Shown here: positions 1 through 8,442 of the stretch, piece by piece
Position numbering within the stretch: position 1 is the first letter of the stretch
How the letters are laid out: every line of letters starts with the position of its first letter
Source of the DNA: Microbispora catharanthi
GTDB taxonomy: Bacteria > Actinomycetota > Actinomycetes > Streptosporangiales > Streptosporangiaceae
Assembly (NCBI RefSeq): GCF_006334915.2
Contig: NZ_VDMA02000010.1
Location: 1 to 64,000 of the forward strand
Length of the DNA stretch: 64,000 nt
Direction: 5' to 3'
Made by a program: the position numbers and the translations under genes
The notes under the pieces: generated by a model
Seen by the model: the letters and a program-made list of their open reading frames with translations, nothing else
Told to the model about the DNA's origin: nothing
Databases searched by the model: none

Positions 1-119
1 GGTTACGGCGGTCATAGCGGCAGGGAAACACCCGGTTACATTCCGAACCCGGAAGTTAAGCCTGTCAGCGCCGATGGTACTGCACCGGGGACGGTGTGGG
101 AGAGTAGGACACCGCCGGA
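1..119 (+). rRNA. rrf: 5S ribosomal RNA
   Basis: Seen: conserved 5S blocks in order, including GGTCATAGCGG, CCCGGTTACATTCCGAACCC, GGAAGTTAAGCCTG, CGCCGATGGTACTGC and GTGGGAGAGTAGGACACCGCC. The 5' CGGCGGT pairs with the 3' ACCGCCG to close helix I. The length of about 118 nt fits a complete molecule, but the 5' edge coincides with the window edge, so one or two bases may be missing. It is presumably the last gene of a 16S-23S-5S operon that lies outside the window. A strong hairpin follows directly. Confidence 0.96.
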
Positions 120-130
120 CAATCTTTTGT

Positions 131-160
131 GGAGGGCCACCCCGTTGGGGTGGCCCTTCC
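131..160 (+). terminator. Rho-independent terminator of the rrn operon
   Basis: GGAGGGCCACCCC pairs with GGGGTGGCCCTTCC around a loop of about 4 nt, beginning about 12 bp after the 5S end. There is no proper U-tract, only a CATTTCT run, which is common for actinobacterial terminators. Confidence 0.8.
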
Positions 161-770
161 GCATTTCTGGGGGTTCCCCCCGTGGGCCGGCGTGGAAGCG
201 TCGGCTTGTGCGGGTGCCACGGACGGCATGCGCGTGCTGTGGTGGTGTGTGGTGTGGTGGGGTGCCCCGGCTGTGGTTGGCCGGGGCTTTCGCATGTCCA
301 GGGGTTGCCGGCCGGCACTGATCCGGAATGCCGTCGGAACGCCGTGGGGAACGCCGTGGGGAATCCTTTGGGGATTGTGGTGCGGGGGCCGTACTCCGGT
401 GGCGCAAACAACCCGGGGGAGCTGACTTGGCCGGGGGCGCGAGCAGCGGCGGGGAGGAGCGGAGCGGGCGGGAGGGAGGACCGCAGCGAAGGCCCAGCGG
501 AGCGGGCTTCGCGAGGACCGGACCTTCCGACCGGCGCAGTGACGTCCCAACCCACCCCACCCGACCCCACCCAACCCCAACCTCACCCGCCCCCAACCCA
601 CCCGACCACCACGCCCCACCACAAGTCCTCCCGCCTCGGGCGCGGGACGTCCCAACCCCACCGACCCGACCGACCCGACCCAACACCCCGACCACGAAAG
701 CCCCCGAGCGCGGGGCGTCCATACAGCACACGAATTGACAGTGATCAATAGCGGAGGAGAGGAGCCTGAG
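161..770. other. Non-coding rrn-distal spacer, C-rich with short direct repeats
   Basis: I see no credible gene here. The open frames on both strands overlap one another, encode low-complexity Pro/Arg/Gly strings and lack Shine-Dalgarno sites. The interval holds a direct repeat of GACGTCCCAACCC at 541-553 and 646-658. It also has repeated CGCCGTGGGGAA units at 341-364 and a strongly C-biased plus strand at about 540-690. TTGACAGTGATCAA at 735-748 is an imperfect palindrome just before the next gene and could be a regulator site. I found no convincing promoter. Confidence 0.5.
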
Positions 771-1463
771 GTGAGCCGTGGATCGTCGCTGCCCGAGGTT
801 ACCGGTGAGCAAATGGTCCCGATCTCCGCAGGGAGGATTCTCCTTCGGGATGAGGGGACGCAGAGGAACTGGGTGGCCGAGGTCGAGGATTTCCTGCTGG
901 CGCCGTATCCCGTGACCGCTGAACTGTACCTAGCCATCACGAATCAGACCCCATCGAACTCCAAAGAACCGCTGACGCCGGTGACCGAGGTTTCCTGGAA
1001 CGACGCCGTCCGGTTCTGCAACCTCCTCTCGGAGGCGGCCGGGCTGACTCCTTGTTACTCGATCGGAGGAGACGTCAACGCAGAGGACGTGATCTGCGAC
1101 TGGGATGCCGACGGGTATCGGCTGCCGTCCGAGGCGGAGTGGGAGTATGCCTGCAGGGCCGGAACGACCGGCGAGCGGTACGGGGAGCTCGACGAGATCG
1201 CCTGGTACCGGGAGAACTCCGGCGGGCGGGTGCGCGACGTCGGGACGAGGGCGCCGAATGCGTGGGGCTTGTACGACATGATCGGAAACGTGTGGGAATG
1301 GTGCTGGGACGTCTACGACGCCACGGTGTACGGCCCCTACCGAGTGTTCCGCGGGGGAGGCGCGCACGACCTGCCCAGGGGATGCCGGGCGTCGTGCCGC
1401 CGCAAGAGCCACCCGACGTTCCGCATCGACGACCTCGGCTTCCGCCTCGCCCGATCTGTCTGA
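771..1463 (+). CDS. SUMF1/formylglycine-generating-enzyme-like domain protein
   Basis: The 230-residue protein is essentially one FGE-sulfatase (SUMF1) domain. The family core is visible: PYPVT, VSWNDAVRFCN, YRLPSEAEWEYACRAGT, WGLYDMIGNVWEWCWD and, at the C-terminus, RGGG...LGFRLA. True formylglycine-generating enzymes bind copper through two cysteines a few residues after the RGGS-like motif. Here the first position appears to be Asp (RGGGAHD) and only the second is Cys. Sulfatase activation is therefore doubtful, and the gene may belong to the broad non-heme-iron/SUMF1-like group. I chose GTG at 771 because GGAGGAGAGGAG ends 7 nt upstream; a longer TTG start at 735 has no such site. It stands alone after the rrn spacer. 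Confidence 0.8.
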   Translation: MSRGSSLPEVTGEQMVPISAGRILLRDEGTQRNWVAEVEDFLLAPYPVTAELYLAITNQTPSNSKEPLTPVTEVSWNDAVRFCNLLSEAAGLTPCYSIGGDVNAEDVICDWDADGYRLPSEAEWEYACRAGTTGERYGELDEIAWYRENSGGRVRDVGTRAPNAWGLYDMIGNVWEWCWDVYDATVYGPYRVFRGGGAHDLPRGCRASCRRKSHPTFRIDDLGFRLARSV

Positions 1464-1510
1464 GGCCGATCTGTCTGAGCCCGGTCCGTCTGAGCCCGGT
1501 CCGTTTGAGT
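1451..1510 (+). repeat. Four 15-bp tandem units spanning the stop codon
   Basis: Degenerate units starting CCGATCTGTCTGAG begin at 1451, 1466, 1481 and 1496. The first contains the TGA of the SUMF1-like gene. Because the period is 15, each following copy repeats TGA in the same reading frame. Confidence 0.85.
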
Positions 1511-1521
1511 GAGCCCGGTCG

Positions 1522-1995
1522 TTACGGCGTGGGTGGCGTGACCGCGGCCTGTAGCAGGGGCTCGATGCGGAAGGGGATCTGGGTCGACAGGGCGATCGTC
1601 GTGTCGGTCCGCTGGATGGCGGGCGAGGCGAGGATCCGGGCGATGACCTCCTGGAGGTGCGGGGTGCTGCGGGCGGCCACCCGGCACAGCAGGTCGGCCT
1701 GGCCGCTGGTGCCGTGCACCTCGAGGATCTCCGGAACGTCGGCCAGCCACCGCACGGCCTCGGTCAGCCGGCCCTGCGCGATCTGCAGGGACGCGAAGGC
1801 GAGGATGGGGTAGCCGATCTGCTCTGTCGTGATCGTCGGACCGAAGTCGCTGATGACGCCGCGCGCGGTGAGCTTGTCGAGTCGCGCCTGCACGGTGCCG
1901 CGAGCCACGCCGAGCAGGCGGGCCAGTTCGGTGAGCCCGATCCGGGGGTTGGCCCGCATGGTGGTCAGCAGGCGGCTGTCGAGCGCGTCGAGCAT
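1522..1995 (-). CDS. Lrp/AsnC-family transcriptional regulator
   Basis: The 157-residue protein starts MLDALDSRLL, the typical AsnC/Lrp N-terminus. A winged helix-turn-helix follows (residues about 3-60, with LTELARLLGVARGTVQARL), then a C-terminal RAM/ligand-binding domain with GTSGQADLLCRV. Such proteins sense amino acids and form octameric assemblies. It diverges from phenylalanine hydroxylase, so control of aromatic amino acid breakdown is a reasonable inference. I chose the ATG at 1995 over an upstream extension because conserved sequence begins there. A TACCCT hexamer ending 6 nt upstream suggests a leaderless transcript. Confidence 0.9.
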   Translation of the reverse strand: MLDALDSRLLTTMRANPRIGLTELARLLGVARGTVQARLDKLTARGVISDFGPTITTEQIGYPILAFASLQIAQGRLTEAVRWLADVPEILEVHGTSGQADLLCRVAARSTPHLQEVIARILASPAIQRTDTTIALSTQIPFRIEPLLQAAVTPPTP

Positions 1996-2001
1996 GCGCC
2001 G

Positions 2002-2007
2002 AGGGTA
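2002..2007 (-). promoter_or_regulatory. Putative -10 box of leaderless Lrp mRNA
   Basis: On the minus strand, TACCCT is followed by CGGCGC and then the ATG. The N6 gap puts the transcription start at or next to the start codon. The divergent region up to 2126 must also hold the hydroxylase promoter. Confidence 0.45.
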
Positions 2008-2126
2008 CGCCTCGACTGAGCGAATCGACCAGTGCATCCAAGCAGAAGCGCACTGATTTGAGCGTTTCGCACACCCTGACTGGTCACTCTTGCCAGCTAA
2101 ACGGTTACTTGCTGTCATATGGGAGT

Positions 2127-3017
2127 ATGTTTGAAGAAGCGCAGTACTTCGCTCCGGTGGCGACGAAGGATGACGGATCCGTCGTCGTCGAGTTGGCCAC
2201 GAGCCACCCCGGTTTCGCGGACGCCGTCTACCGTCAGCGGCGCAACGCGATCGCGGCGCTGGCGCTTGGTCACACCCCCGGTGATCCCATCCCGACGGCC
2301 GAGTACACCGACGAGGAGCACCACGTATGGGCGCTCGTCACCAAGGAACTGGCGGTCAAGCATCAGAAGTACGCGGTGCGCGAGTTCCTCGACGCGACCA
2401 AGCGACTCGGCCTGCCCGAGGACCGCATCCCGCAACTCCAGGAGGTCGGCGACCTTCTGGAGCCGCTGACCGGATTCCGCTACCTGCCGGCGGCCGGGCT
2501 GGTCCCGCTCCGTGAGTTCTACGGCGTCCTGGCGGACGGCCTGTTCCACTCCACCCAGTACATCCGGCACCATTCGGTGCCCCTCTACACCCCCGAGCCG
2601 GACGTCATCCACGAGGTGATCGGGCACGCGAACACCCTGGCTTCGCCCCGTTTCGCCGCGCTTTACCGGGCCGCGGGCCGGGCGGCGCGCCGGGTGGAGA
2701 CCGACGAGGCGCTGGAGTTCGTGTCCAAGGTGTTCTGGTTCACGCTGGAGTTCGGCGTCATGCGGGAGGACGGCGAAGTCAGGGCGTACGGCGCGGGGAT
2801 CCTCAGCTCGTACGGCGAGATCGAGGAGTTCCGCGGGATGGACATCCGCGCGCTCGACCTCACCGCGATGGGGACCACTCACTACGACATCACGAAGTAC
2901 CAGGAAGTGCTCTTCGAGGCGGCCTCGTTCGACCACCTCGAAGACACCGTCGGGACGTTCTGGGACACCTGCGACGACGACACGATCGCCCGTCTGCTCG
3001 CGGCGTCTTCGGCGTGA
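2127..3017 (+). CDS. phhA: Phenylalanine 4-hydroxylase (aromatic amino acid hydroxylase)
   Basis: This enzyme converts phenylalanine to tyrosine with tetrahydrobiopterin and non-heme iron. Seen: the family core PDVIHEVIGHA supplies two iron-ligand histidines (H162, H167), and the third ligand is E208 in FTLEFGV. GAGILSSYGE and the TQYIRH...YTPEPD stretch are also typical. At 296 residues it is a monodomain bacterial type, here with a somewhat longer N-terminus. The start at MFEEAQYF is preferred, since 23 upstream in-frame residues look non-conserved. The GGGAG before it is very close, so leaderless initiation is possible. The divergent Lrp regulator probably controls it. The neighbour on the other side is convergent and unrelated. 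Confidence 0.92.
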   Translation: MFEEAQYFAPVATKDDGSVVVELATSHPGFADAVYRQRRNAIAALALGHTPGDPIPTAEYTDEEHHVWALVTKELAVKHQKYAVREFLDATKRLGLPEDRIPQLQEVGDLLEPLTGFRYLPAAGLVPLREFYGVLADGLFHSTQYIRHHSVPLYTPEPDVIHEVIGHANTLASPRFAALYRAAGRAARRVETDEALEFVSKVFWFTLEFGVMREDGEVRAYGAGILSSYGEIEEFRGMDIRALDLTAMGTTHYDITKYQEVLFEAASFDHLEDTVGTFWDTCDDDTIARLLAASSA

Positions 3018-3035
3018 GCGGGCGCGTGAGTAGGC

Positions 3036-4505
3036 TCAGCGCGCGCCGACGATCAACAGGGCGTCGCCGACTCCCCGCTCGACGCCGTCGGACGGACGGT
3101 TGACCACCTTCTTGCCGATGACCATGGTGGTCGACCCGCCGCCGTCCAGGTTGATCGCGTCGCGCGCGCCGAGCCAGCGCATGAGCTCGGCCGCCTCGAA
3201 GAACGACGCGCCGATCGTGCTGCCCGGCGCTCGGCCGTCGACGACCGCGATGACGAGCTTGCCGTTGCGGGTGACGCCGGCGAGCGTGCGCGGGTGGCGC
3301 CGCAGGATCATGTTGGTGTTGGCCATGCCGTCCCGCGACGCGGTGATGGAGGTACTACCGTTTCGGACCAGGCCGATCGCGCCCCCGATGATGTTGGTCT
3401 CCGGGGTCAGCGGGACGGCCTTGTTCGTCCGCAGGTCGGTGACCTGGGTCGTGACCGTGACGGTCGTGCCCTCGCCCGCGTGCTGCGACAGCCAGTCGGC
3501 GGCGGCTCCGACCCCGTGCAGCACACGGGTGCCGGGCGCCACGGGACCGCCGGACCCGCGGACGGCGGTGACCCTGCCGGAGGCGTCGAGGACCACCTCG
3601 GTCCCGTCGTCCTGCGGAGTGTCCCGCCCGAGTTCCTCGGTGTACATCACCAGCTCGTCCGGCTTCGGCACCCGGTTGAGGCCGGTCACCTCGGCCGTGG
3701 TCCCGTCGGCCGCACGGGCGACGACCGAGGACGACAACTCGGTGACGCGGGCCGTACGGCCCCGCAGGACCAGGCCCACACGGCCGGCGACGGCCTCGCT
3801 GAGCAGCTTGCCGCCGACGACGGAGATGCCCGTGGGGTCGCCGCGGAAGGCGGGCAGCGTGTGGATGTCAAAGAAGCCGCCGTTCACCGCGGCGAGCGCC
3901 CTGGCGGCGGAGGCCATGGCCGAGACCTTCTCCCGCTTGGCGACGCTCGTGCCCAGGGAGGTCTGGTAGGAGCCGCGGAACGTACGCGGGTCGACGACGA
4001 TGACCCGCACGCTCCAGGGGCCGGTGGTGACGAAGCCGTCGTCGCCCTGGAAGTCGACCTTCGCGCTCACCCCGGCGTCCTTGAGCTGCTTGACGACCTC
4101 GGCGGCCTCGGCCTTCCGGTCGAGCGGCCAGCTGCCCACCCGCACCATGAAGTAGTCGCCGGCGGGGTGGTCCGCGACGGCGGGCCGGGTGAACTTCACG
4201 ATGACGGGCTCGAGACCGGCCATCTGCACGGCCGTCGCCTGGGCCTGCGCGTTGGCCTCGGACATGAAGTCCTTGCCCTTCACGACGACGCTGACCGTGT
4301 ACCCGTCCTGCGGTGTGCCGTGGCGAAGGGTGAAGTAGCTGACTCCGGGGGCCAGGCTCTTGGCCGCCGACTTCGGGATCCCGGGCTCGCCGAGAGGGAA
4401 GTTCGTCGTCGGCAGTCCGGCGACGGGCTCGGCGGCGGCCGGTGCCGAAGGGGTGGTCGTCGCCAGGGCCAGTATGGCGGCCCCGACGACAAGGCGGCGT
4501 CTCAT
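3036..4505 (-). CDS. Secreted phosphodiester glycosidase (NAGPA-type) with SPOR-like region
   Basis: The 489-residue protein begins with a basic/hydrophobic signal peptide (MRRRLVVGAAILAL...AAAEP). Residues about 60-160 include a SPOR-like segment (GDYFMVRVGSWPL...VSAKV), a fold that often binds peptidoglycan. The C-terminal half carries the NAGPA/phosphodiester glycosidase signature: AVNGGFFDI, NTNMILRRHPRTLAGV and the hallmark DAINLDGGGSTTMV. Family members cleave GlcNAc-phosphodiester bonds, so a role in wall-polymer turnover is likely. The ATG at 4505 has GGGAG 7 nt upstream, which favours it over the longer frame. It converges on the hydroxylase gene with an 18-bp gap. Confidence 0.85.
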   Translation of the reverse strand: MRRRLVVGAAILALATTTPSAPAAAEPVAGLPTTNFPLGEPGIPKSAAKSLAPGVSYFTLRHGTPQDGYTVSVVVKGKDFMSEANAQAQATAVQMAGLEPVIVKFTRPAVADHPAGDYFMVRVGSWPLDRKAEAAEVVKQLKDAGVSAKVDFQGDDGFVTTGPWSVRVIVVDPRTFRGSYQTSLGTSVAKREKVSAMASAARALAAVNGGFFDIHTLPAFRGDPTGISVVGGKLLSEAVAGRVGLVLRGRTARVTELSSSVVARAADGTTAEVTGLNRVPKPDELVMYTEELGRDTPQDDGTEVVLDASGRVTAVRGSGGPVAPGTRVLHGVGAAADWLSQHAGEGTTVTVTTQVTDLRTNKAVPLTPETNIIGGAIGLVRNGSTSITASRDGMANTNMILRRHPRTLAGVTRNGKLVIAVVDGRAPGSTIGASFFEAAELMRWLGARDAINLDGGGSTTMVIGKKVVNRPSDGVERGVGDALLIVGAR

Positions 4506-4638
4506 GCGATTACTCCCGATTGATGTCCCTTGCGGGACCATCGTGGCGACAATCGCGTATGGAGACGACGGAAACGCGCCAAAGAGCATGAAATTCCCCA
4601 ACGCCGAATCGGGCGTTTAGGACATAGGCGCATAAATG

Positions 4639-4851
4639 TCAGGGAGTGTCGGCGTCGATCTCCCGGGCCCGCTGGACGAACTCCTGGGCGGATCGGGCCT
4701 CGATGTGGACGAGCAGTCCGTCGCGCCGCCGGGACATACCCCAGTAGTGCGTGGTGGCCTGGCCCCACCAGATAGTCCATTTGGGGAAACGTGCGGACAG
4801 GGCCCGTACCACGACCGTCGGGCTGATTTGGGGTTCGCTCATCGTGGGCAC
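4639..4851 (-). CDS. Small hypothetical protein (WTIWWG motif)
   Basis: The 70-residue frame contains FPKWTIWWGQATTHYWGM, resembling short conserved actinobacterial proteins with a W-x-x-W-x core that often lie near regulators. No catalytic residues or membrane segment are visible. The start may be GTG at 4851 or ATG at 4842; neither has a good Shine-Dalgarno site. An opposite-strand frame (4636-4863) is equally long but lower in plausibility. Function unknown. Confidence 0.5.
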   Translation of the reverse strand: MPTMSEPQISPTVVVRALSARFPKWTIWWGQATTHYWGMSRRRDGLLVHIEARSAQEFVQRAREIDADTP

Positions 4852-4938
4852 GTTTCGAGGTAAGCACGATTCACCCAGTGAGCGCGAGTATACGAAGAGT
4901 AGTCAGGTGCGATAGGACTTACACCCGGGACGACATAC

Positions 4939-6012
4939 CTACTTTCCGGGTGTCAGCATCTCCGCAAGGAGCCGCCCATCGAGCCCTGTAACGGTCAAAT
5001 CGTCTGCTCCGGTCATCGTTTCGGCCGCGACGAGCGCGTTGACGACGGCCTCCTCGGTCGCCTCGATGACCGCGTAGAAGAGCGGATCGAGGTACTCGTC
5101 CGCGAGCACCGTGACCTGGAACGTGCGCGGAGGGGCCGCGTCGAGGGCGTTGGCCGGCAGGTTCCGGTTGCCGGTCGAGAAGCACAGGAAGCCGTCGCCG
5201 CTGGAGTTCTCCCCGGCGCCTCCCGTGCGCGCCACGCCGAGTCCGGCGCGCTGTGCCACCCTCCGGCACTGGTGCGGCAGCAGGGGAGCGTCGGTGGCGA
5301 CGATCCCGATGATCGACCCGGCCTCCTCATCGGGAAGCGCCGAGACCGGGAGGCTGCTGCCCACGTTGACGCCGTTGACCGTCAGCCGCTCCCGCCGTCC
5401 GTGGTTGGCCTGGACGAGCACGCCCACGGTGTAGCCGTCCACCAGGCGGGAGGCCGTGCCGATGCCGCCCTTGAAGCCGTGGCAGATCATCCCGGTGCCG
5501 CCACCGACCGCGCCCTCCGCGACCGGCCCGCCCGCCGCCTTCTCGTACGCCTCCCGGACGTGGGCGGCCTTCACGTGCCTGCCGTCGATGTCGTTGAGCA
5601 TGCCGTCCCAGGTCTCGCCGACGACGGGCAGCGACCACGCCCGCCCGCCCTTGCCGAGCGAGCCGACCTCGATCTCGACGAGCGCGTCGCGGACCACGCC
5701 CACCGAGCCCGTGTTCGTCAGCCCGATCGGCGAGGCGAGCAGCCCGAAGTCCTGGAGGAACGCCATCCCGGTGATCTCGCCGTTGCCGTTAAGCCAGTGG
5801 AGCCCCGCGTAGAGGGGCTCGTCGAAGGCCGAGCCGTCGTGCGGGACGACAACGGTGACGCCGGTGCGCACCGGGCCCTCGCCGACCACGCGCGGGCCGC
5901 TCCCGCTGATCAGCGTGGTGTGCCCGACCCTCACCCCCGGAACGTCGGTGATCGCGTTGTGCTCGCCGGGTGTTCCGGTGCCGACGACGATGCCGAAATC
6001 CCGTGCTCTCAA
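4939..6012 (-). CDS. P1-family (DmpA/BapA-like) autoprocessing aminopeptidase
   Basis: Family P1 peptidases cut themselves into two chains and then hydrolyse N-terminal D-, L- or beta-amino acid residues. Seen in the 357 residues: NAITDVPGVRVGH near the N-terminus, GGGTGMICHGFKGGIGTASR, and EEAGSIIGIVATDAPLLP. The G232-S233 bond in the last motif is the predicted self-cleavage site, and S233 the nucleophile. The TTG at 6012 is the likely start, with GAGAAGAGG about 8 nt upstream. It lies 17 bp downstream of the PucR gene on the same strand, so the two are probably one operon. This suggests a substrate related to amino-acid or amide nitrogen catabolism. Confidence 0.88.
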   Translation of the reverse strand: MRARDFGIVVGTGTPGEHNAITDVPGVRVGHTTLISGSGPRVVGEGPVRTGVTVVVPHDGSAFDEPLYAGLHWLNGNGEITGMAFLQDFGLLASPIGLTNTGSVGVVRDALVEIEVGSLGKGGRAWSLPVVGETWDGMLNDIDGRHVKAAHVREAYEKAAGGPVAEGAVGGGTGMICHGFKGGIGTASRLVDGYTVGVLVQANHGRRERLTVNGVNVGSSLPVSALPDEEAGSIIGIVATDAPLLPHQCRRVAQRAGLGVARTGGAGENSSGDGFLCFSTGNRNLPANALDAAPPRTFQVTVLADEYLDPLFYAVIEATEEAVVNALVAAETMTGADDLTVTGLDGRLLAEMLTPGK

Positions 6013-6029
6013 CGACGGCCTCTTCTCGA

Positions 6030-7640
6030 TCAGGTGGTCTCGCGGCGGAAGGTCTCCAGGGCCAGCAGCGCGACGTGCAGCGACAGGCACGACTCGACGT
6101 CGTCGAGGTCGGTGTCGAGGACCCGCTCCAGCCGACGCAGGCGGTCGTAGAACGCGGGGCGGGACAGATGGGCCTTCTGCGCGGCCACCGCCTTGTTGCG
6201 TCCCGCGTCGAGGTAGATGCGCAGGATCCTGGTCAGGTCGCCGTGCCGCTGGGCGTCGTAGGCCAGCAGGGCCCCCAGCTCGCGCTCGGCGAAGGTCTGC
6301 AGCCGGGCGTCGTCGCGCAGCAGGTGGAGCAGGCCGCGCAGCCGCAGGTCGGGCAGGCGGTAGAACGGCCGCCCGTCGGGCTGGCGCACCGCGACCTCCG
6401 CCACCTGCTCCGCCTCCAGGAAGCTGCGCCGTACGTCCTTGATCGACTCCACGACCGAGCCGGCCGCCAGCACGAACGGCGTGGCGAAGTTCGCCCGCAG
6501 GCGCTCGGCCAGCGCGCCGAGCGCGGTCTCGGCGGCCATGCGGGGCGGCAGCGGCAGCAGCACTCCGACGCGACTTTGGTCCAGCGCCCCGACCAGGGCG
6601 GGCAGCTTGGCCTCGCGGCAGGCGGCGGCGCCGGCCTCGGCGAGCTCGCCCAGCCTGGCCTGCTCGCCCAACGCGGTGCCGACGGACGCGGTCAGCCGGA
6701 TGACGGCGCTGACGAGCCTGCGGCCGGTGAGCGGGACGCCGACGGCGCGGGCGCGGGCGGCGGCCTCGTCGGGGTCGGCGTACGCGTGGGTGAGGATGCC
6801 GGTCAGTATGGTCCCGTGTGCCTGCCGCTCCAGGGACTCCTGGTGCCGCTCCAGCAGGCGGCTCAGCGCGAGCGTGGTCGCCGCGCGTTCGGCGAGCACG
6901 ATGTCGCGGGGGCTGGGCGGCGCGTCGCACAGCAGGATGAGCCGTCCCCAGTCCTGGCCGCGGGCGCCCACCATGGTCACCAGCCACCCGGCGGCGGCGT
7001 CGTAGGCGGTCCGCTCGGAGGGCATGACCGCGCGCGACCTGGTCTCCCAGTTGGCCAGCACGCTCCCGGTGTCGCCCCCGGCCGCGTCGCACGCCAGGAC
7101 CTGGTGGGCCAGGTTCTCCAGCAGCACGGGGCGGCCGGAGAAGCGGGTGACCTGGTTGAGCACCTCGGCCGGGGACGCGCCCTCGACCGACAGCTCGGTG
7201 AAGACCTCGTGCAGCTGCTCGGAGGCCCGCAGCTCCTGGAGCTGGATGTCGATGATCCGCGCGTGGACCGACTCGGTGATCTGCACGAAGGGCGTCTCGC
7301 GGGCCAGCGTGATCAGGGGCAGCCCGTGCTCCTCCGCGGCCTTGACCACCGCTCTCGGCAGCTCGCGGACGAACCGGCGGCCGAGCTCCACGATCAGGCC
7401 CGAGGCGCCGACGGCGGCCAGCTCGCAGATGTAGTCGGCCAGCTTGTCGGGCTCGCTCGGCAGCGCCACCCCGGTCGTGAGGACCAGCTCGCCGCCGCGC
7501 AACAGGTGGGCGATGTCGTGGACCTCGCCCACATGGACCCACCGGACCCGGGTGTCGAGCCGGTCGCCGCCCGCCACCACCCGGGGGCTGCCACGCCGGA
7601 CGGTGTCCAGCGCGAGCACGTCGGCGACCGTGGGGAGCAT
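6030..7640 (-). CDS. PucR-family transcriptional regulator
   Basis: The 536-residue protein has the PucR N-terminal domain (residues about 1-125, VADVLALDTVRRGSPRVVAGG and LLRGGELVLTTG). A central GGDEF-like region follows (about 290-400). The C-terminal PucR helix-turn-helix has LRIYLDAGRNKAVAAQKAHLSRPAFYDRLRRLERVL. The family is known for purine, proline, GABA and other nitrogen-source control. It is immediately upstream of a P1 peptidase and likely controls it. TAGCCT lies 6 nt before the ATG, a leaderless arrangement. Confidence 0.92.
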   Translation of the reverse strand: MLPTVADVLALDTVRRGSPRVVAGGDRLDTRVRWVHVGEVHDIAHLLRGGELVLTTGVALPSEPDKLADYICELAAVGASGLIVELGRRFVRELPRAVVKAAEEHGLPLITLARETPFVQITESVHARIIDIQLQELRASEQLHEVFTELSVEGASPAEVLNQVTRFSGRPVLLENLAHQVLACDAAGGDTGSVLANWETRSRAVMPSERTAYDAAAGWLVTMVGARGQDWGRLILLCDAPPSPRDIVLAERAATTLALSRLLERHQESLERQAHGTILTGILTHAYADPDEAAARARAVGVPLTGRRLVSAVIRLTASVGTALGEQARLGELAEAGAAACREAKLPALVGALDQSRVGVLLPLPPRMAAETALGALAERLRANFATPFVLAAGSVVESIKDVRRSFLEAEQVAEVAVRQPDGRPFYRLPDLRLRGLLHLLRDDARLQTFAERELGALLAYDAQRHGDLTRILRIYLDAGRNKAVAAQKAHLSRPAFYDRLRRLERVLDTDLDDVESCLSLHVALLALETFRRETT

Positions 7641-7646
7641 GCTCAG

Positions 7647-7652
7647 AGGCTA
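7647..7652 (-). promoter_or_regulatory. Putative -10 box of leaderless pucR-like mRNA
   Basis: On the minus strand, TAGCCT is followed by CTGAGC and the ATG at 7640. This repeats the N6 spacing found before several other genes in the window. Confidence 0.45.
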
Positions 7653-7714
7653 CCTGATCATTATGTAAGGATGACCCCCCAGTAGCTGACAGTGTGTGGG
7701 CCCGAAACGGACAT

Positions 7715-8425
7715 TCAGCGCAGGCGCGTGCCGAGACCGTCGAGGAGGGCCATCAGCCCGAATTCGAAGGCGAGCCGCCGGGCCACGAGCGGGTCGTAGT
7801 CCTGGTCCGCGTAGGACCGGTAGCGCTCCAGCAGGTTGGGCCGGTCGGAGGCCAGCTTCATCACGATCGGGTCCACCGCGGCCTGCAGATCCGCCATGCT
7901 CTTGCCCGTCGCCTCCAGCGAGCTGAGAAAGGCGACCTCGGGGATCGTGGCGCCCAGCGTGTACGACACGACGGCCGTCATGGCGTAGTCCACGTCGATA
8001 CCCTCGAACCCCGCGCGGACGAAGGCGCCCATCAGCCGGTCGGACGCGGTGAGCGCGTTCGGCCCGAGCGCGGGGACCACGCCGATGAGGCTCGCGCTCC
8101 ACGGATGGTCGAAGACCGCCTGGCGCATGGCGTAGGCGAAGACGCTGGCCGCTTCCCGCCAGTCGGCCGCCTCGGGCATTACGACGCCCGAGTAGACCTC
8201 GTCCATCACGAGTTCGATCAGCTCGTCCTTGTTGGCGACGTGCCAGTAGAGGCTGGTCGCCCCCGCGCCGAGCCGGGCGCCGAGCTTGCGCATGCTGAGC
8301 GCGTCGAGCCCTTCGGCGTCGAGCAGCTCCACGGCCGCCCGGACGATCTGGTCGCGGCTGAGGCCCTGCTCGCGCCCTCCCTTGCGCTCACGGGTCCATA
8401 CCGAGGAGAACGGCTTCGCTGACAC
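7715..8425 (-). CDS. TetR-family repressor (TetR_C_1 type) of the adjacent exporter
   Basis: The 236-residue protein has an N-terminal helix-turn-helix with LSMRKLGARLGAGATSLYWHVANKDELI. Its C-terminal ligand-binding domain resembles classical tetracycline repressors. It begins at GTG 8425 and is transcribed away from a DHA2 exporter gene, the standard TetR/TetA-like layout. The 83-bp divergent gap contains three copies of one palindrome, making autorepression and exporter repression very likely. The drug or metabolite that releases it cannot be told from sequence. Confidence 0.92.
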   Translation of the reverse strand: MSAKPFSSVWTRERKGGREQGLSRDQIVRAAVELLDAEGLDALSMRKLGARLGAGATSLYWHVANKDELIELVMDEVYSGVVMPEAADWREAASVFAYAMRQAVFDHPWSASLIGVVPALGPNALTASDRLMGAFVRAGFEGIDVDYAMTAVVSYTLGATIPEVAFLSSLEATGKSMADLQAAVDPIVMKLASDRPNLLERYRSYADQDYDPLVARRLAFEFGLMALLDGLGTRLR

Positions 8426-8442
8426 GGCCTCACAATATTCGC

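Noticed and set aside
735-770. Upstream TTG start for the SUMF1-like gene
   Set aside because: GTG 771 has a strong Shine-Dalgarno site at 752-763, while 735 has none.
36-940. Several overlapping open frames on both strands around 36-940
   Set aside because: They cover the 5S rRNA and C-rich spacer, have low-complexity Arg/Pro/Gly content and no ribosome sites.
4636-4863. Plus-strand 75-codon frame opposite the small hypothetical
   Set aside because: The minus-strand frame has a recognisable WTIWWG pattern; this one does not.
5970-7685. 571-codon plus-strand frame opposite pucR
   Set aside because: It is antisense to the PucR protein, whose domains are clear.
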